Source of the DNA: Desulfobacteraceae bacterium
Lineage (GTDB): Bacteria > Desulfobacterota > Desulfobacteria > Desulfobacterales > Desulfosalsimonadaceae
NCBI GenBank assembly: GCA_011389605.1
Contig: JAABTZ010000039.1
Span: 1 to 7,487 of the forward strand
DNA length: 7,487 nucleotides
Direction: 5' to 3'
The position numbers and the translations under genes were made by a program. This document shows positions 1 to 6,552 of the stretch, piece after piece. The notes under the pieces were generated by a model. The model made no database searches. It was not told the DNA's origin and saw nothing but the letters and a program-made list of their open reading frames with translations. Numbering within the stretch: position 1 is the first letter of the stretch; every line of letters starts with the position of its first letter.

Positions 1-2077
1 GAAAGTGAGCCTTCAGATAGGCCGCCTGAAACGACACCCTGGCATAGGACGCACTGTGAGGCTTGCAAAAGGAATAGCCGTTAAAACTCATTATCATGGC
101 CCAAATCTCTTCAATGTCTGCCCTCCCAACACCTTTTTTTTCGGCGCCTGCGGCAAACTGATCATGGTAATCGGCCAGTTGACGGTTCCGGTCTTTTTTG
201 GACATGACCTTTCTGAGCCCGTCGGCATCAGCATGAGAGAAACCGGCCACATGCACGGCCACCCGGGATACATCCTCCTGATACACCATCAGGCCGTAAG
301 TCTCGCTTAAAACATCTGCCAACAGTGGATGGAGGGGCTTCCAGGATCCGCCGTGAAGTCGCCGTAAATACTCCCGGATCACCTCATTTGCCGCCGGCCT
401 GATAATGGAGGAATGAATAACGAGATGCTCAAAATCACCTGCACGGCTTTTTTCCTGCAAAAGGCGCATGGCCGGGCTTTCAATGTAAAAACACCCCATG
501 GTCTGCCCCCTGGCCAGCAGCTGACGGGTTGCCGGATCATCTTCGGGTACCCATGTGCTTTCCTGGAGCTGTGTGCTGTTTTGGCCCACCGCAGCCACTG
601 CATCCCGTATCACCCCCAGGCTGCGGTTGCCTAAAAGATCAATCTTTACAAGGCCCGCGTCTTCAACCCCATCCTTATCCCACTGCAAAACAGCAACGCC
701 CTTGGGAGCGGTTTCCACCGGCGCATAGGCATCAATGTCTTGCGGGGTGATGACCACCCCTCCGGGGTGCACGGACAAATTTCTTGGCAAACCGGCAATC
801 TGCCCGGCCAGGGAGAAAACCTCAGGCCAGGGCGGAACCGGGTCTGACCCCCGGGTCCCCCGGCTGATTTCACTTTCGGTCATACCGAAAACCCGGGCTG
901 TTTCGCGCAAGGCCATGCGGGTACCAAAACAGACATGATTGGCCACCATGGCGGCCCGACCCGTATATCGGGCAAGAACCCCTGCAATCACGGCTCCCCT
1001 CTCATCCCAGGCAAAGTCAATATCCAGATCCGGGGGATCCTTGCGGCCCTGGTTTAAAAAACGCTCAAAATAAAGATTGTGCTTCACCGGGCAGACATTG
1101 GTAATGCCCAGGCTGTAGGCCACCAGGGATGCTGCGCCCGAGCCCCGGCCGCAGGTTCGCGGACTTTGCCGGACAATGTCGGCCACTACCAGAAAGTAGC
1201 CTGCAAATCCCATGGATGAAATGATTTCAAGCTCATGCTCCAGGCGTGTCGTCACGGCTTTTGACAGCTGCCCGTAACGACTGAGGGCGCCTTTATGGGC
1301 TGCCTGGCGCAAATACCCGGCAGCCTGTTTAGGAGAGCATGATTTATAGGGAGGCATAACCTGGCCGAAATCCGGGCCTTCAAAACAGAGGCGTTCGGCA
1401 ATGACATGAGTTTCAAAAACAGCTTCCGGGAAGGCGGCAAAGCGCCGCCTGTATTCTTCAGCTCCGGCAAGGCAAGCGTCTTCGGGCAATATATCCCTGG
1501 AATCCATGCGGCATAAAGTGGTATTTTTGGCAATAGCGCGCAAAACCCGGTGCGCACGATATTCACTGTGCCGTGCAAAAAATATGTCAGGTACTGCCAC
1601 AAGGGGTAAGCCCAGGCGTCGGGCAGCTTTCAGCAACAAAGGGCCGGATTCCAGAGGATGGCGAAAAACCGCGGCAGCAGTGTCTAGTCCTGCCCCATGG
1701 CAGGCACACAAAAAATCAGGGTCGGCAGTAAGAATCACCATACCCTTTCCAAGATACGCAAGCTCCCGGGCCAGGTCAAAGTCGGCTTTCATATGGCGGC
1801 GGCTCAGCAGCCGGCACAAACCAGGGTATCCCTGCTCATCTTTGACCAGGCAGATCGCTTTTCTTCCGGAACCAGGCTCTGTTACTTCCGCGCCGATGAT
1901 GGGCCTGATTGCGTACCGCCGGCATGCGGCAATAAAATGCCAGAGCCCGCAGAGATTGTCCGTATCAGTCAAGGCCAGCCGTTGGTAGCCAAGGGCTGCG
2001 GCACGCCGGCAGAGGTCATCTACCCCGGCGGTGCCCGACAGAAAGGAGTAGCCAGAATGCACGGCCAGGGGTATCAT
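1..2077 (-). CDS. dnaE2: DnaE2/ImuC-type error-prone DNA polymerase III alpha subunit (partial, C-terminus beyond window)
   Basis: C-family DNA polymerase, the likely catalytic translesion polymerase of the cassette. The frame stays open from the ATG at 2077 to the window edge (692 codons), so the gene is cut by the window and not broken. It opens with a PHP domain (LAVHSGYSFLSG, residues 4-15; LALTDTD, 34-40). The palm follows with GRGSGAASLVAY (310-321), the catalytic pair in PDLDIDF (349-355, D350 and D352) and the third Asp in KID (480). Further landmarks are LSVHPGG (434-440), VYQEDV (598-603) and FNGYSFCKPHSASYA (665-679). The family is usually a little over 1000 residues, so about a third is missing. 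The PHP metal site looks degraded: the first His of the HxH motif is Ala and TDH has become TDT. The start ATG directly follows the imuB stop in the same frame, suggesting coupled translation. Assignment as DnaE2 rather than replicative DnaE1 rests on the lexA-imuB linkage and the PHP losses; the missing C-terminus would settle it. Confidence 0.9.
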   Translation of the reverse strand, partial: MIPLAVHSGYSFLSGTAGVDDLCRRAAALGYQRLALTDTDNLCGLWHFIAACRRYAIRPIIGAEVTEPGSGRKAICLVKDEQGYPGLCRLLSRRHMKADFDLARELAYLGKGMVILTADPDFLCACHGAGLDTAAAVFRHPLESGPLLLKAARRLGLPLVAVPDIFFARHSEYRAHRVLRAIAKNTTLCRMDSRDILPEDACLAGAEEYRRRFAAFPEAVFETHVIAERLCFEGPDFGQVMPPYKSCSPKQAAGYLRQAAHKGALSRYGQLSKAVTTRLEHELEIISSMGFAGYFLVVADIVRQSPRTCGRGSGAASLVAYSLGITNVCPVKHNLYFERFLNQGRKDPPDLDIDFAWDERGAVIAGVLARYTGRAAMVANHVCFGTRMALRETARVFGMTESEISRGTRGSDPVPPWPEVFSLAGQIAGLPRNLSVHPGGVVITPQDIDAYAPVETAPKGVAVLQWDKDGVEDAGLVKIDLLGNRSLGVIRDAVAAVGQNSTQLQESTWVPEDDPATRQLLARGQTMGCFYIESPAMRLLQEKSRAGDFEHLVIHSSIIRPAANEVIREYLRRLHGGSWKPLHPLLADVLSETYGLMVYQEDVSRVAVHVAGFSHADADGLRKVMSKKDRNRQLADYHDQFAAGAEKKGVGRADIEEIWAMIMSFNGYSFCKPHSASYARVSFQAAYLKAHF

Positions 2078-3277
2078 CTACCTGGCCATCACACGGCCCG
2101 TACAGACTGCACCGGTGCCAAAGCGCTGCCGTATACGGTCCACGGCGTCCATCAAGGCGACCCTTTTTTCCGCAAATCCCCCGGGCTCACGGAACAATTC
2201 CTTCTGAACCTGAAAGGCAACCGGCCCTGGGCAGCTCAAATACACATTGGCCAGACGCACCCTGCGCACCCAGGCTTTGCGCAAAAGCCTGGCCGAGACC
2301 TCAAACAATGTTATATCATCGACTGCGGGCGGATCTATGCCAGTCTGCCGAAAACAGCGCCGGCCGTCGACATAGTCTATTGTGATAACAAGGCTGCGTG
2401 CGGCCCTGTCACGTTTTCGCAGCTCTGTGCCTATTTTTTCCACAAGCATGTATAAAACCGCTTCCACGACCGAAACAAAATGAGTATCTCCTCCCAGAGC
2501 CGAAGATGCTTCAACGGACGAACTTTTTTGCCCCAATGGCGCCACCGGCGAACTGTCAATTCCGCAAACCGCATTGAAAATCCGGCCCGCACGGCGGCCA
2601 AACACTTCCTCCAGCTGATCAATACCCAGGCTGGCCACCTGTCCGGCGGTCCTCAGATTAAACTCCCCAAGGCGCACAAGATCGTCCGCGCCGATGCCGG
2701 GTATCAGATCCACTGGCAGGGATGCCAGAAAAGCGGCCTCCTGACCAGGATCCACCCAATAGTGCCCGGCAGGCTTGACAATACGGGTTGCCGCCTTGGC
2801 AACCAGCTTGCTGGAAGCCACCGCCCATGCGGGCGAAAAACCCAGGTGCTGACGTATCTGTGTGCTAATACGGCTGGCCGCATCCCGGGCCGGGCCGTTG
2901 ATCCGGCCGGTGCCCGTGACATCCACAAAAACATGCCCGTCCATTTCACCTGATTCAATCAGAGGGGAATATGGCAGCACCTGAGGCAGAAGCCTTGCCA
3001 TTGCCCGCTCGTATCGGGCCGGGTGCGGTGCAAGCACTTCGGCATCCCGGCACCGCCTCCGGGCCCGGTATAAAGGCATACCCTTTCGCACCCCGGCCTG
3101 GTAGGCTTCCTCGCTCATGTCATAAACCCTGGCCCGCTGCCCGCCGGCAGGGGCTATAATCACGGGCCGGGATGCAAGGTCTGGATTGCCTATGCGCTCC
3201 ACGGCCACGGCAAAATCGGCGATATTGAGATGAATAATCTGCCGGCATGACTCGCCGACAGTACATGAGCGGGCCAT
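2078..3277 (-). CDS. imuB: ImuB-like Y-family DNA polymerase homologue, probably catalytically inactive
   Basis: 399-residue Y-family (DinB/UmuC superfamily) protein. Palm and fingers occupy roughly residues 14-185, a helix-hairpin-helix thumb includes LIPGIGADDLVRLG (191-204), and a little-finger-like domain runs from about 250 to 350. The DinB motif with the first catalytic Asp (HVDMD) reads HLNIAD (16-21), so Asp is Asn18. The second motif, SLDEAYLDVT in DinB, reads EMDGHVFVDVT (111-121). The catalytic Glu is lost and the Asp is either displaced or lost, depending on where a one-residue insertion is placed. Loss of these acidic residues is the known hallmark of ImuB, which acts as an adaptor for ImuC/DnaE2 on the sliding clamp. 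QKELF (358-362) fits a QxxLF beta-clamp-binding motif and sits where clamp motifs lie in related proteins, before a conserved tail (DAVDRIRQRFGTGA). The start is the only ATG, 2 nt after the lexA stop. It could also be annotated as a generic DNA polymerase Y family protein. Confidence 0.85.
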   Translation of the reverse strand: MARSCTVGESCRQIIHLNIADFAVAVERIGNPDLASRPVIIAPAGGQRARVYDMSEEAYQAGVRKGMPLYRARRRCRDAEVLAPHPARYERAMARLLPQVLPYSPLIESGEMDGHVFVDVTGTGRINGPARDAASRISTQIRQHLGFSPAWAVASSKLVAKAATRIVKPAGHYWVDPGQEAAFLASLPVDLIPGIGADDLVRLGEFNLRTAGQVASLGIDQLEEVFGRRAGRIFNAVCGIDSSPVAPLGQKSSSVEASSALGGDTHFVSVVEAVLYMLVEKIGTELRKRDRAARSLVITIDYVDGRRCFRQTGIDPPAVDDITLFEVSARLLRKAWVRRVRLANVYLSCPGPVAFQVQKELFREPGGFAEKRVALMDAVDRIRQRFGTGAVCTGRVMAR

Positions 3278-3279
3278 GA

Positions 3280-3918
3280 TCAGAGCCTGTGCATGACGTC
3301 CGGGCCGCGCTGGATGCCAATGACCAGGCCCTGGACCAGAACCTGGTCAAATCCGTAACGTCCTGGCTGATAATCAGGGTTTTCGGGCTTAAGAAGGATA
3401 TGGTCTGCCCTGGCGAAAAACCGCTTGATTGTGGCTTCCTCCCCGTTTATCAGCACGGCGGCAATCTCGCCGTCTGCAGCATACTGCCGGGGCCGGCATA
3501 TGGCCAGGTCCCCGTCAAGTATGCCGGCCCCGGTCATGGAATCACCCCTGACGCGCAGGGCAAACAGGTTATCGCCTTTGTAAAACTTGGCATCCACAAT
3601 GATGCTTTCCTCCCATTCCTGCTGGGCATACATGGGCAGGCCGGCAGTGATGCGGCCGATGACAGGCACTTCCCGAAAGCGCTGAAGACCGGCGGTGCGG
3701 CCGGCAGGATTTAGCAGATTAATGGTTCTGCCGTAGCGCCCCGCACGCCGGAGCAGTCCCTTTTGCTCCAGGGTCTTTAATGTCTGGGCAACAGCGGTAT
3801 GGCTTACGCCAAGATCACCTGCGGCCCGGCGCAAAGAAGGCGATGCCCCGGTTTCCGCAATCTGTTCCCGTAGATATTCGAGCAGTCGCTTCTGTGTCTT
3901 GGTCAGGTTATTATCCAT
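3280..3918 (-). CDS. lexA: LexA-type SOS repressor, self-cleaving S24 peptidase
   Basis: 212-residue LexA homologue of ordinary length. The N-terminal winged helix (about 5-68) contains the helix-turn-helix SLRRAAGDLGVSHTAVAQTL (28-47) and a wing ending in GRTINLL. The C-terminal S24 peptidase domain has the self-cleavage bond in VIGRITAG (86-93; Ala92-Gly93), the nucleophile Ser127 in RGDSM and the general base Lys165 in ATIKRF, so autoproteolysis is expected to be intact. In the known family, RecA filaments on damaged DNA trigger this cleavage and derepress the regulon. It is the first gene of a three-gene unit: it stops 2 nt before imuB and is followed by dnaE2. Its own start codon touches a 27-bp dyad that is presumably its operator. 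No clear Shine-Dalgarno sequence precedes the ATG. Whether this is the host's only global LexA or a cassette-specific paralogue cannot be told here. Confidence 0.93.
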   Translation of the reverse strand: MDNNLTKTQKRLLEYLREQIAETGASPSLRRAAGDLGVSHTAVAQTLKTLEQKGLLRRAGRYGRTINLLNPAGRTAGLQRFREVPVIGRITAGLPMYAQQEWEESIIVDAKFYKGDNLFALRVRGDSMTGAGILDGDLAICRPRQYAADGEIAAVLINGEEATIKRFFARADHILLKPENPDYQPGRYGFDQVLVQGLVIGIQRGPDVMHRL

Positions 3919-3943
3919 GATTTATGGTTTAACCGTAAATCAT
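3917..3943. promoter_or_regulatory. Probable LexA operator (27-bp dyad)
   Basis: Inverted repeat centred at 3930 with the core TTTATGGTTTAACCGTAAA (3921-3939), flanked by ATGA and TCAT. Twelve of thirteen base pairs are symmetric; the only mismatch is 3925/3935. It covers the presumed lexA -10 element and touches the lexA start codon, so bound repressor would block transcription. The GGTT/AACC core resembles deltaproteobacterial LexA sites of the Geobacter GGTT...ACC type, and the TTTAC/GTAAA arms resemble the TTAC/GTAA type. Calling it the LexA box is inference from position and symmetry. Confidence 0.75.
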
Positions 3944-3954
3944 GTAAATGTCAA
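3926..3954 (-). promoter_or_regulatory. Candidate lexA operon promoter
   Basis: On the minus strand an exact TTGACA (-35, 3949-3954) is followed after 17 bp by TAAACC (-10, 3926-3931; three of six consensus bases). A start 6-8 nt further on would fall at about 3918-3920, so the transcript would be nearly leaderless, consistent with the missing ribosome-binding site. The weak -10 lies inside the dyad operator. The -35 is convincing, the -10 is not. Confidence 0.55.
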
Positions 3955-3981
3955 TGTAAAATTTTGTAAAGAAAATGTAAA
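3935..3981 (+). repeat. Five direct GTAAA repeats with near-helical phasing
   Basis: GTAAA starts at 3935, 3944, 3956, 3966 and 3977, with intervals of 9, 12, 10 and 11 bp (mean 10.5). The first copy is the right arm of the lexA dyad. The others extend through the short AT-rich gap towards the divergent gene. They could be extra repressor half-sites on one DNA face or a bent AT-rich segment. Confidence 0.6.
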
Positions 3982-3983
3982 CA

Positions 3984-5396
3984 TTGGTATGGGATTTTGG
4001 GATCACTTCCACACTGATTGGGGCAGACTGGTTCTATGATCAGCCGGATTACATGGGTGGTTTCATTCTTTACCGTCGTAACATGCAGACCGGCTGGTCC
4101 GGCCTGACCCAAGAGCTGGCCCTGCCGGATCGCCTCGAAGATCCGGCTGCCCTGAACGCCGGCAGCGATTATGCAGACCGCAATTTTCACTATGTGCGAG
4201 CCATGGACCGCCTGGCGCGGCTTAAGTCCCGTGACATCGTTGGCATTCTGAACCCGGATTCGTGGTGCGGACCGATTCTGGATGTGGGCGGCGGCTGTGG
4301 TGCGCTCTGCCGGGAGCTGGTGCGATCGCAAGCCGCGATCGGCCGGCAGGTGACGGCGATCTTACATGATCTGCCGGAGGTAATTGATGTCGCCCGTAGT
4401 CTTTATCCCCAGCAAAGAGACTGGCATAGCATCGGGGTTGTCGAAGGCGATTTCCGTAACCATGATTTTACAGGGAAAACGTCTTTCGGCTTGGTACTCT
4501 TGGGTAATTTTCTGCATGCCTACGCAGAAAAAACAGCCCGACAGTTGTTGATCAAGGCAGTAGATCTGACCGCTCCTGAAGGCATACTGCTGATTCACGA
4601 CTACTTCCCCGACCGCACCGGACGGCGGCCTCACAAAGGAGCACTGTACGATCTCAACATGATGCTCAACACATTTGATGGCGGTTGCCAGCCGGCCGCC
4701 AAGGTGATCGAGTGGTTGCGCGCCGCCGGGATGCCTCACTTTTTGGTGCAGGACCTGGAAAGTGACAGCACCCTTTTGCTGGCTGGCCGGTCAGAGCGTG
4801 TGGAAGAAATGCTGCCGGAGGTATTGCAAGACCGATCGAAGCTCGAGGTGTGGCCCGCAGTTGCTCTACAGTTAGGCTTTTCCCGGGCGGAACTGGTTCG
4901 CACAGATCAGGTCCGCACTGCGACGTTGTCCCGTGAAAAATGCCGATACGGCTGCGCCGGCTACGGGCGTAATCGTATGTGCCCGCCGCACGGCATCGAC
5001 CATGCTGCTATGGCCAAGATACTGGCCGAGTATCGATGGGCCCTGCTGGTGGTCTCCACACCGCCGGGCAGGCAATTTCACGACCAGCTTCTGACCCTTG
5101 AAAAGCGGGCTTTTCTGGCCGGGCTGCACAAAGCCCTGGCTTTCGGCGCCGGCCCCTGCCCGGTGTGCGTAAGTTGCCCCGAGGGCGGCCTCTGCCGGCA
5201 TCCGGACATGGCGCGCCCCTCCATGGAAGGATCCGGAATCGATGTATATGAAACCGCCAGGGAGGCCGGCATCCATCTTCAACCGGTTACCAATCCGGAA
5301 CGCTTCGTCAAATATGTGGGAATGGTGCTGCTACCGGAAGTGGAGTCGGCGCGCCGGCACGCCTGCGAAAGGGTGCTGTTCGACAGCTTCTTTTGA
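3984..5396 (+). CDS. SAM O-methyltransferase domain fused to Cys-rich DUF2284 metal-binding domain; N-terminally truncated
   Basis: 470 residues from a TTG start; a TAA at 3978-3980 closes the frame just upstream. Residues about 22-268 match the catalytic domain of the PF00891 O-methyltransferase family: SAM loop LDVGGGCG (99-106), HDLP (128-131), the usual catalytic His position in NFLHAY (H178), and LNMMLNT (224-230). The second half (about 290-460) is DUF2284, annotated as a predicted metal-binding domain, with CRYGC and RMCPP (C320, C324, C333), CPVCVSCPEGGLC (C392, C395, C398, C404) and RPSMEGSGIDV (411-421). The CxxCxxCx5C spacing suggests an iron-sulfur cluster (inference). The winged-helix dimerisation domain of roughly 90-100 residues that normally precedes PF00891 is absent, and there is no room for it before the lexA operator. 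No ribosome-binding site is seen at TTG3984 or at the in-frame ATG4053. The body has no stops or frameshifts. Substrate unknown; it may be functional or a recent 5' truncation. Confidence 0.8.
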   Translation: MVWDFGITSTLIGADWFYDQPDYMGGFILYRRNMQTGWSGLTQELALPDRLEDPAALNAGSDYADRNFHYVRAMDRLARLKSRDIVGILNPDSWCGPILDVGGGCGALCRELVRSQAAIGRQVTAILHDLPEVIDVARSLYPQQRDWHSIGVVEGDFRNHDFTGKTSFGLVLLGNFLHAYAEKTARQLLIKAVDLTAPEGILLIHDYFPDRTGRRPHKGALYDLNMMLNTFDGGCQPAAKVIEWLRAAGMPHFLVQDLESDSTLLLAGRSERVEEMLPEVLQDRSKLEVWPAVALQLGFSRAELVRTDQVRTATLSREKCRYGCAGYGRNRMCPPHGIDHAAMAKILAEYRWALLVVSTPPGRQFHDQLLTLEKRAFLAGLHKALAFGAGPCPVCVSCPEGGLCRHPDMARPSMEGSGIDVYETAREAGIHLQPVTNPERFVKYVGMVLLPEVESARRHACERVLFDSFF

Positions 5397-5694
5397 CTCG
5401 GCCATCAACGCCACGTCAGCCATTGCGGTGAAAATCCCTTGACCGGCAAGGTACACCGGGTCCTTGATAACCCAACAGCCGGATGCGGGTTTCTTGGCAG
5501 GCTTTGGCAATGGTGGCTTGCAGTTGATAGGCTTAGGGGGGCGGCCTCCACCACAGCGCCAGCCTGTTCCCCTTGAATCAAATCGATCATTGCTGCGGAA
5601 ACCCCCGCAACGATTTCAATGGCCATTCCGGCGCCATTTCGGCGGCCAGCTCCTTGGATCATGTTCTGTTGCAGTTCGTGTAAACGGCGAATAC
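5397..5694. other. Intergenic region between convergent genes, no intact gene; possible decayed coding remnant on minus strand
   Basis: This 298-bp stretch separates the converging methyltransferase and aldo/keto reductase genes. I see no RNA gene and no hairpin followed by a T-run. On the minus strand protein-like segments appear in different frames: IEIVAGVSAAMIDLIQGEQA (about 5565-5624), then after the C6 run at 5536-5541 either QLQATIAKACQETRIRLLG or GCWVIKDPVYLAGQGIFTAM in the other frames. This could be a frameshifted gene remnant or chance reading of GC-rich DNA. I do not recognise a family. A weak 5-bp stem (CAAGG 5447-5451 with CCTTG 5462-5466) has no T-tract. Confidence 0.35.
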
Positions 5695-6552
5695 CTAAAT
5701 CACACCCCGGTAAAAAGCCAGTTTCCGGGCGTTTTGTTTGAAAGGCTCCACAAGTTTGCCCAGTTCCGTATCATCAAGGGGTTTCGCAGTTCGCCCGGCA
5801 TCAGCCAGAGTTTGAACTTCAAATACGTTTGAACAGCCGGCAATGGCCACGGTTATGGGCTTGCCAAGAGCATAGCGCAGCAGCAGTTCCGGGGTCACTC
5901 CAAGATGCGGGGCAACATAATGGCCCCCGCCAAAGATTTTCATTGCGATCACAGCCGTGTTTTTATCCAGGGCCGCCGGAAGTGTTTGGGTGAGAAAACC
6001 GCCGATTATCTCCTCGACGGGATTGATCGGCATCATAACCGAATCCACGGGCCACTGCTGAACCGCCAGGGTAAGCACGTCGGGATCATGGTGGCCGGTC
6101 ACCCCGATAAACCGGATTTTGCCTTCTTCCTTGGCCTCGACAAAGGCTTCAAGAGCGCCGCCGGGCCCGGAAATGGCCGAAAGCTCCCCCGTGGTTCGAA
6201 CGTCATGGATCTGCCACAGGTCCAGATAATCTGTTTGAAGCCGCTTAAGGGTTTCTTCGAGGTCTTTGCGCGCGCCCTTTTTGTCCCTGCTCGCAGATTT
6301 GCTGGTTTGAAAAAGCCGGTTTCTTTGCTGCGGATTGTGCTTCCACATCCTGCCATAGTATAGCTCACTGTCTGAATAAACCCGTGCGCTGTCATAATAG
6401 GTTATGCCCTGGTCCACAGCAGCATCAATGACTGCGCGGGCATCTTCGAACCTGCCGGTGGTTCTCAGAACGCCTTCGCCGCCAAGCCCCACACGGGTTA
6501 CCGGTTGGCCGGTTGCTCCAAACGGTTTTGTAGGTATTTGATTTTTTTCCAT
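5695..6552 (-). CDS. Aldo/keto reductase family oxidoreductase
   Basis: 285-residue cytoplasmic TIM-barrel oxidoreductase, expected to use NAD(P)H to interconvert carbonyls and alcohols. The complete catalytic tetrad is visible: Asp54 in TYYDSARVY, Tyr59, Lys85 in QTSKS and His116 in LWQIHDV. Other family landmarks are the N-terminal FGATGQPVTRVGLGGEG (11-27), GKIRFIGVTGH (144-154) and the cofactor-phosphate-binding type segment VAIAGCSN (235-242). The length is slightly short but complete, and there is no C-terminal ferredoxin-like extension as in the COG1453 group. The ATG at 6552 is preceded by GGGGGA (6562-6567) at 9-nt spacing, supporting this start. It lies 171 bp downstream of the acyltransferase on the same strand and could be its operon partner, though nothing in the sequence links the two functions. 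The substrate cannot be inferred. Confidence 0.92.
   Translation of the reverse strand: MEKNQIPTKPFGATGQPVTRVGLGGEGVLRTTGRFEDARAVIDAAVDQGITYYDSARVYSDSELYYGRMWKHNPQQRNRLFQTSKSASRDKKGARKDLEETLKRLQTDYLDLWQIHDVRTTGELSAISGPGGALEAFVEAKEEGKIRFIGVTGHHDPDVLTLAVQQWPVDSVMMPINPVEEIIGGFLTQTLPAALDKNTAVIAMKIFGGGHYVAPHLGVTPELLLRYALGKPITVAIAGCSNVFEVQTLADAGRTAKPLDDTELGKLVEPFKQNARKLAFYRGVI

Noticed and set aside
1..2077. Apparent lack of a long complete ORF on the minus strand, suggesting a broken polymerase gene
   Set aside because: Codon-by-codon reading from the ATG at 2077 is open to base 2; the stop simply lies outside the window.
1697..2455. Plus-strand 252-codon open frame
   Set aside because: Antisense to the dnaE2/imuB junction; no family motifs, and the opposite strand has clear polymerase signatures.
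2480..2953. Plus-strand 157-codon open frame
   Set aside because: Shadow of imuB in GC-rich sequence, with no recognisable protein features.
3289..3714. Plus-strand 141-codon open frame
   Set aside because: Antisense shadow of lexA, whose catalytic and cleavage motifs are intact on the minus strand.
3957..3969. Plus-strand promoter for the methyltransferase (TAAAAT at 3957 as -10, or TTGTAA at 3964 as -35)
   Set aside because: Neither element has an acceptable partner at 16-18 bp spacing.
3951..4331. Minus-strand 126-codon frame that would start inside the methyltransferase gene and run to the lexA promoter
   Set aside because: No family resemblance, and it overlaps clear SAM-binding motifs on the plus strand.
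5905..6363. Plus-strand 152-codon open frame
   Set aside because: Shadow of the aldo/keto reductase, whose full catalytic tetrad is on the minus strand.
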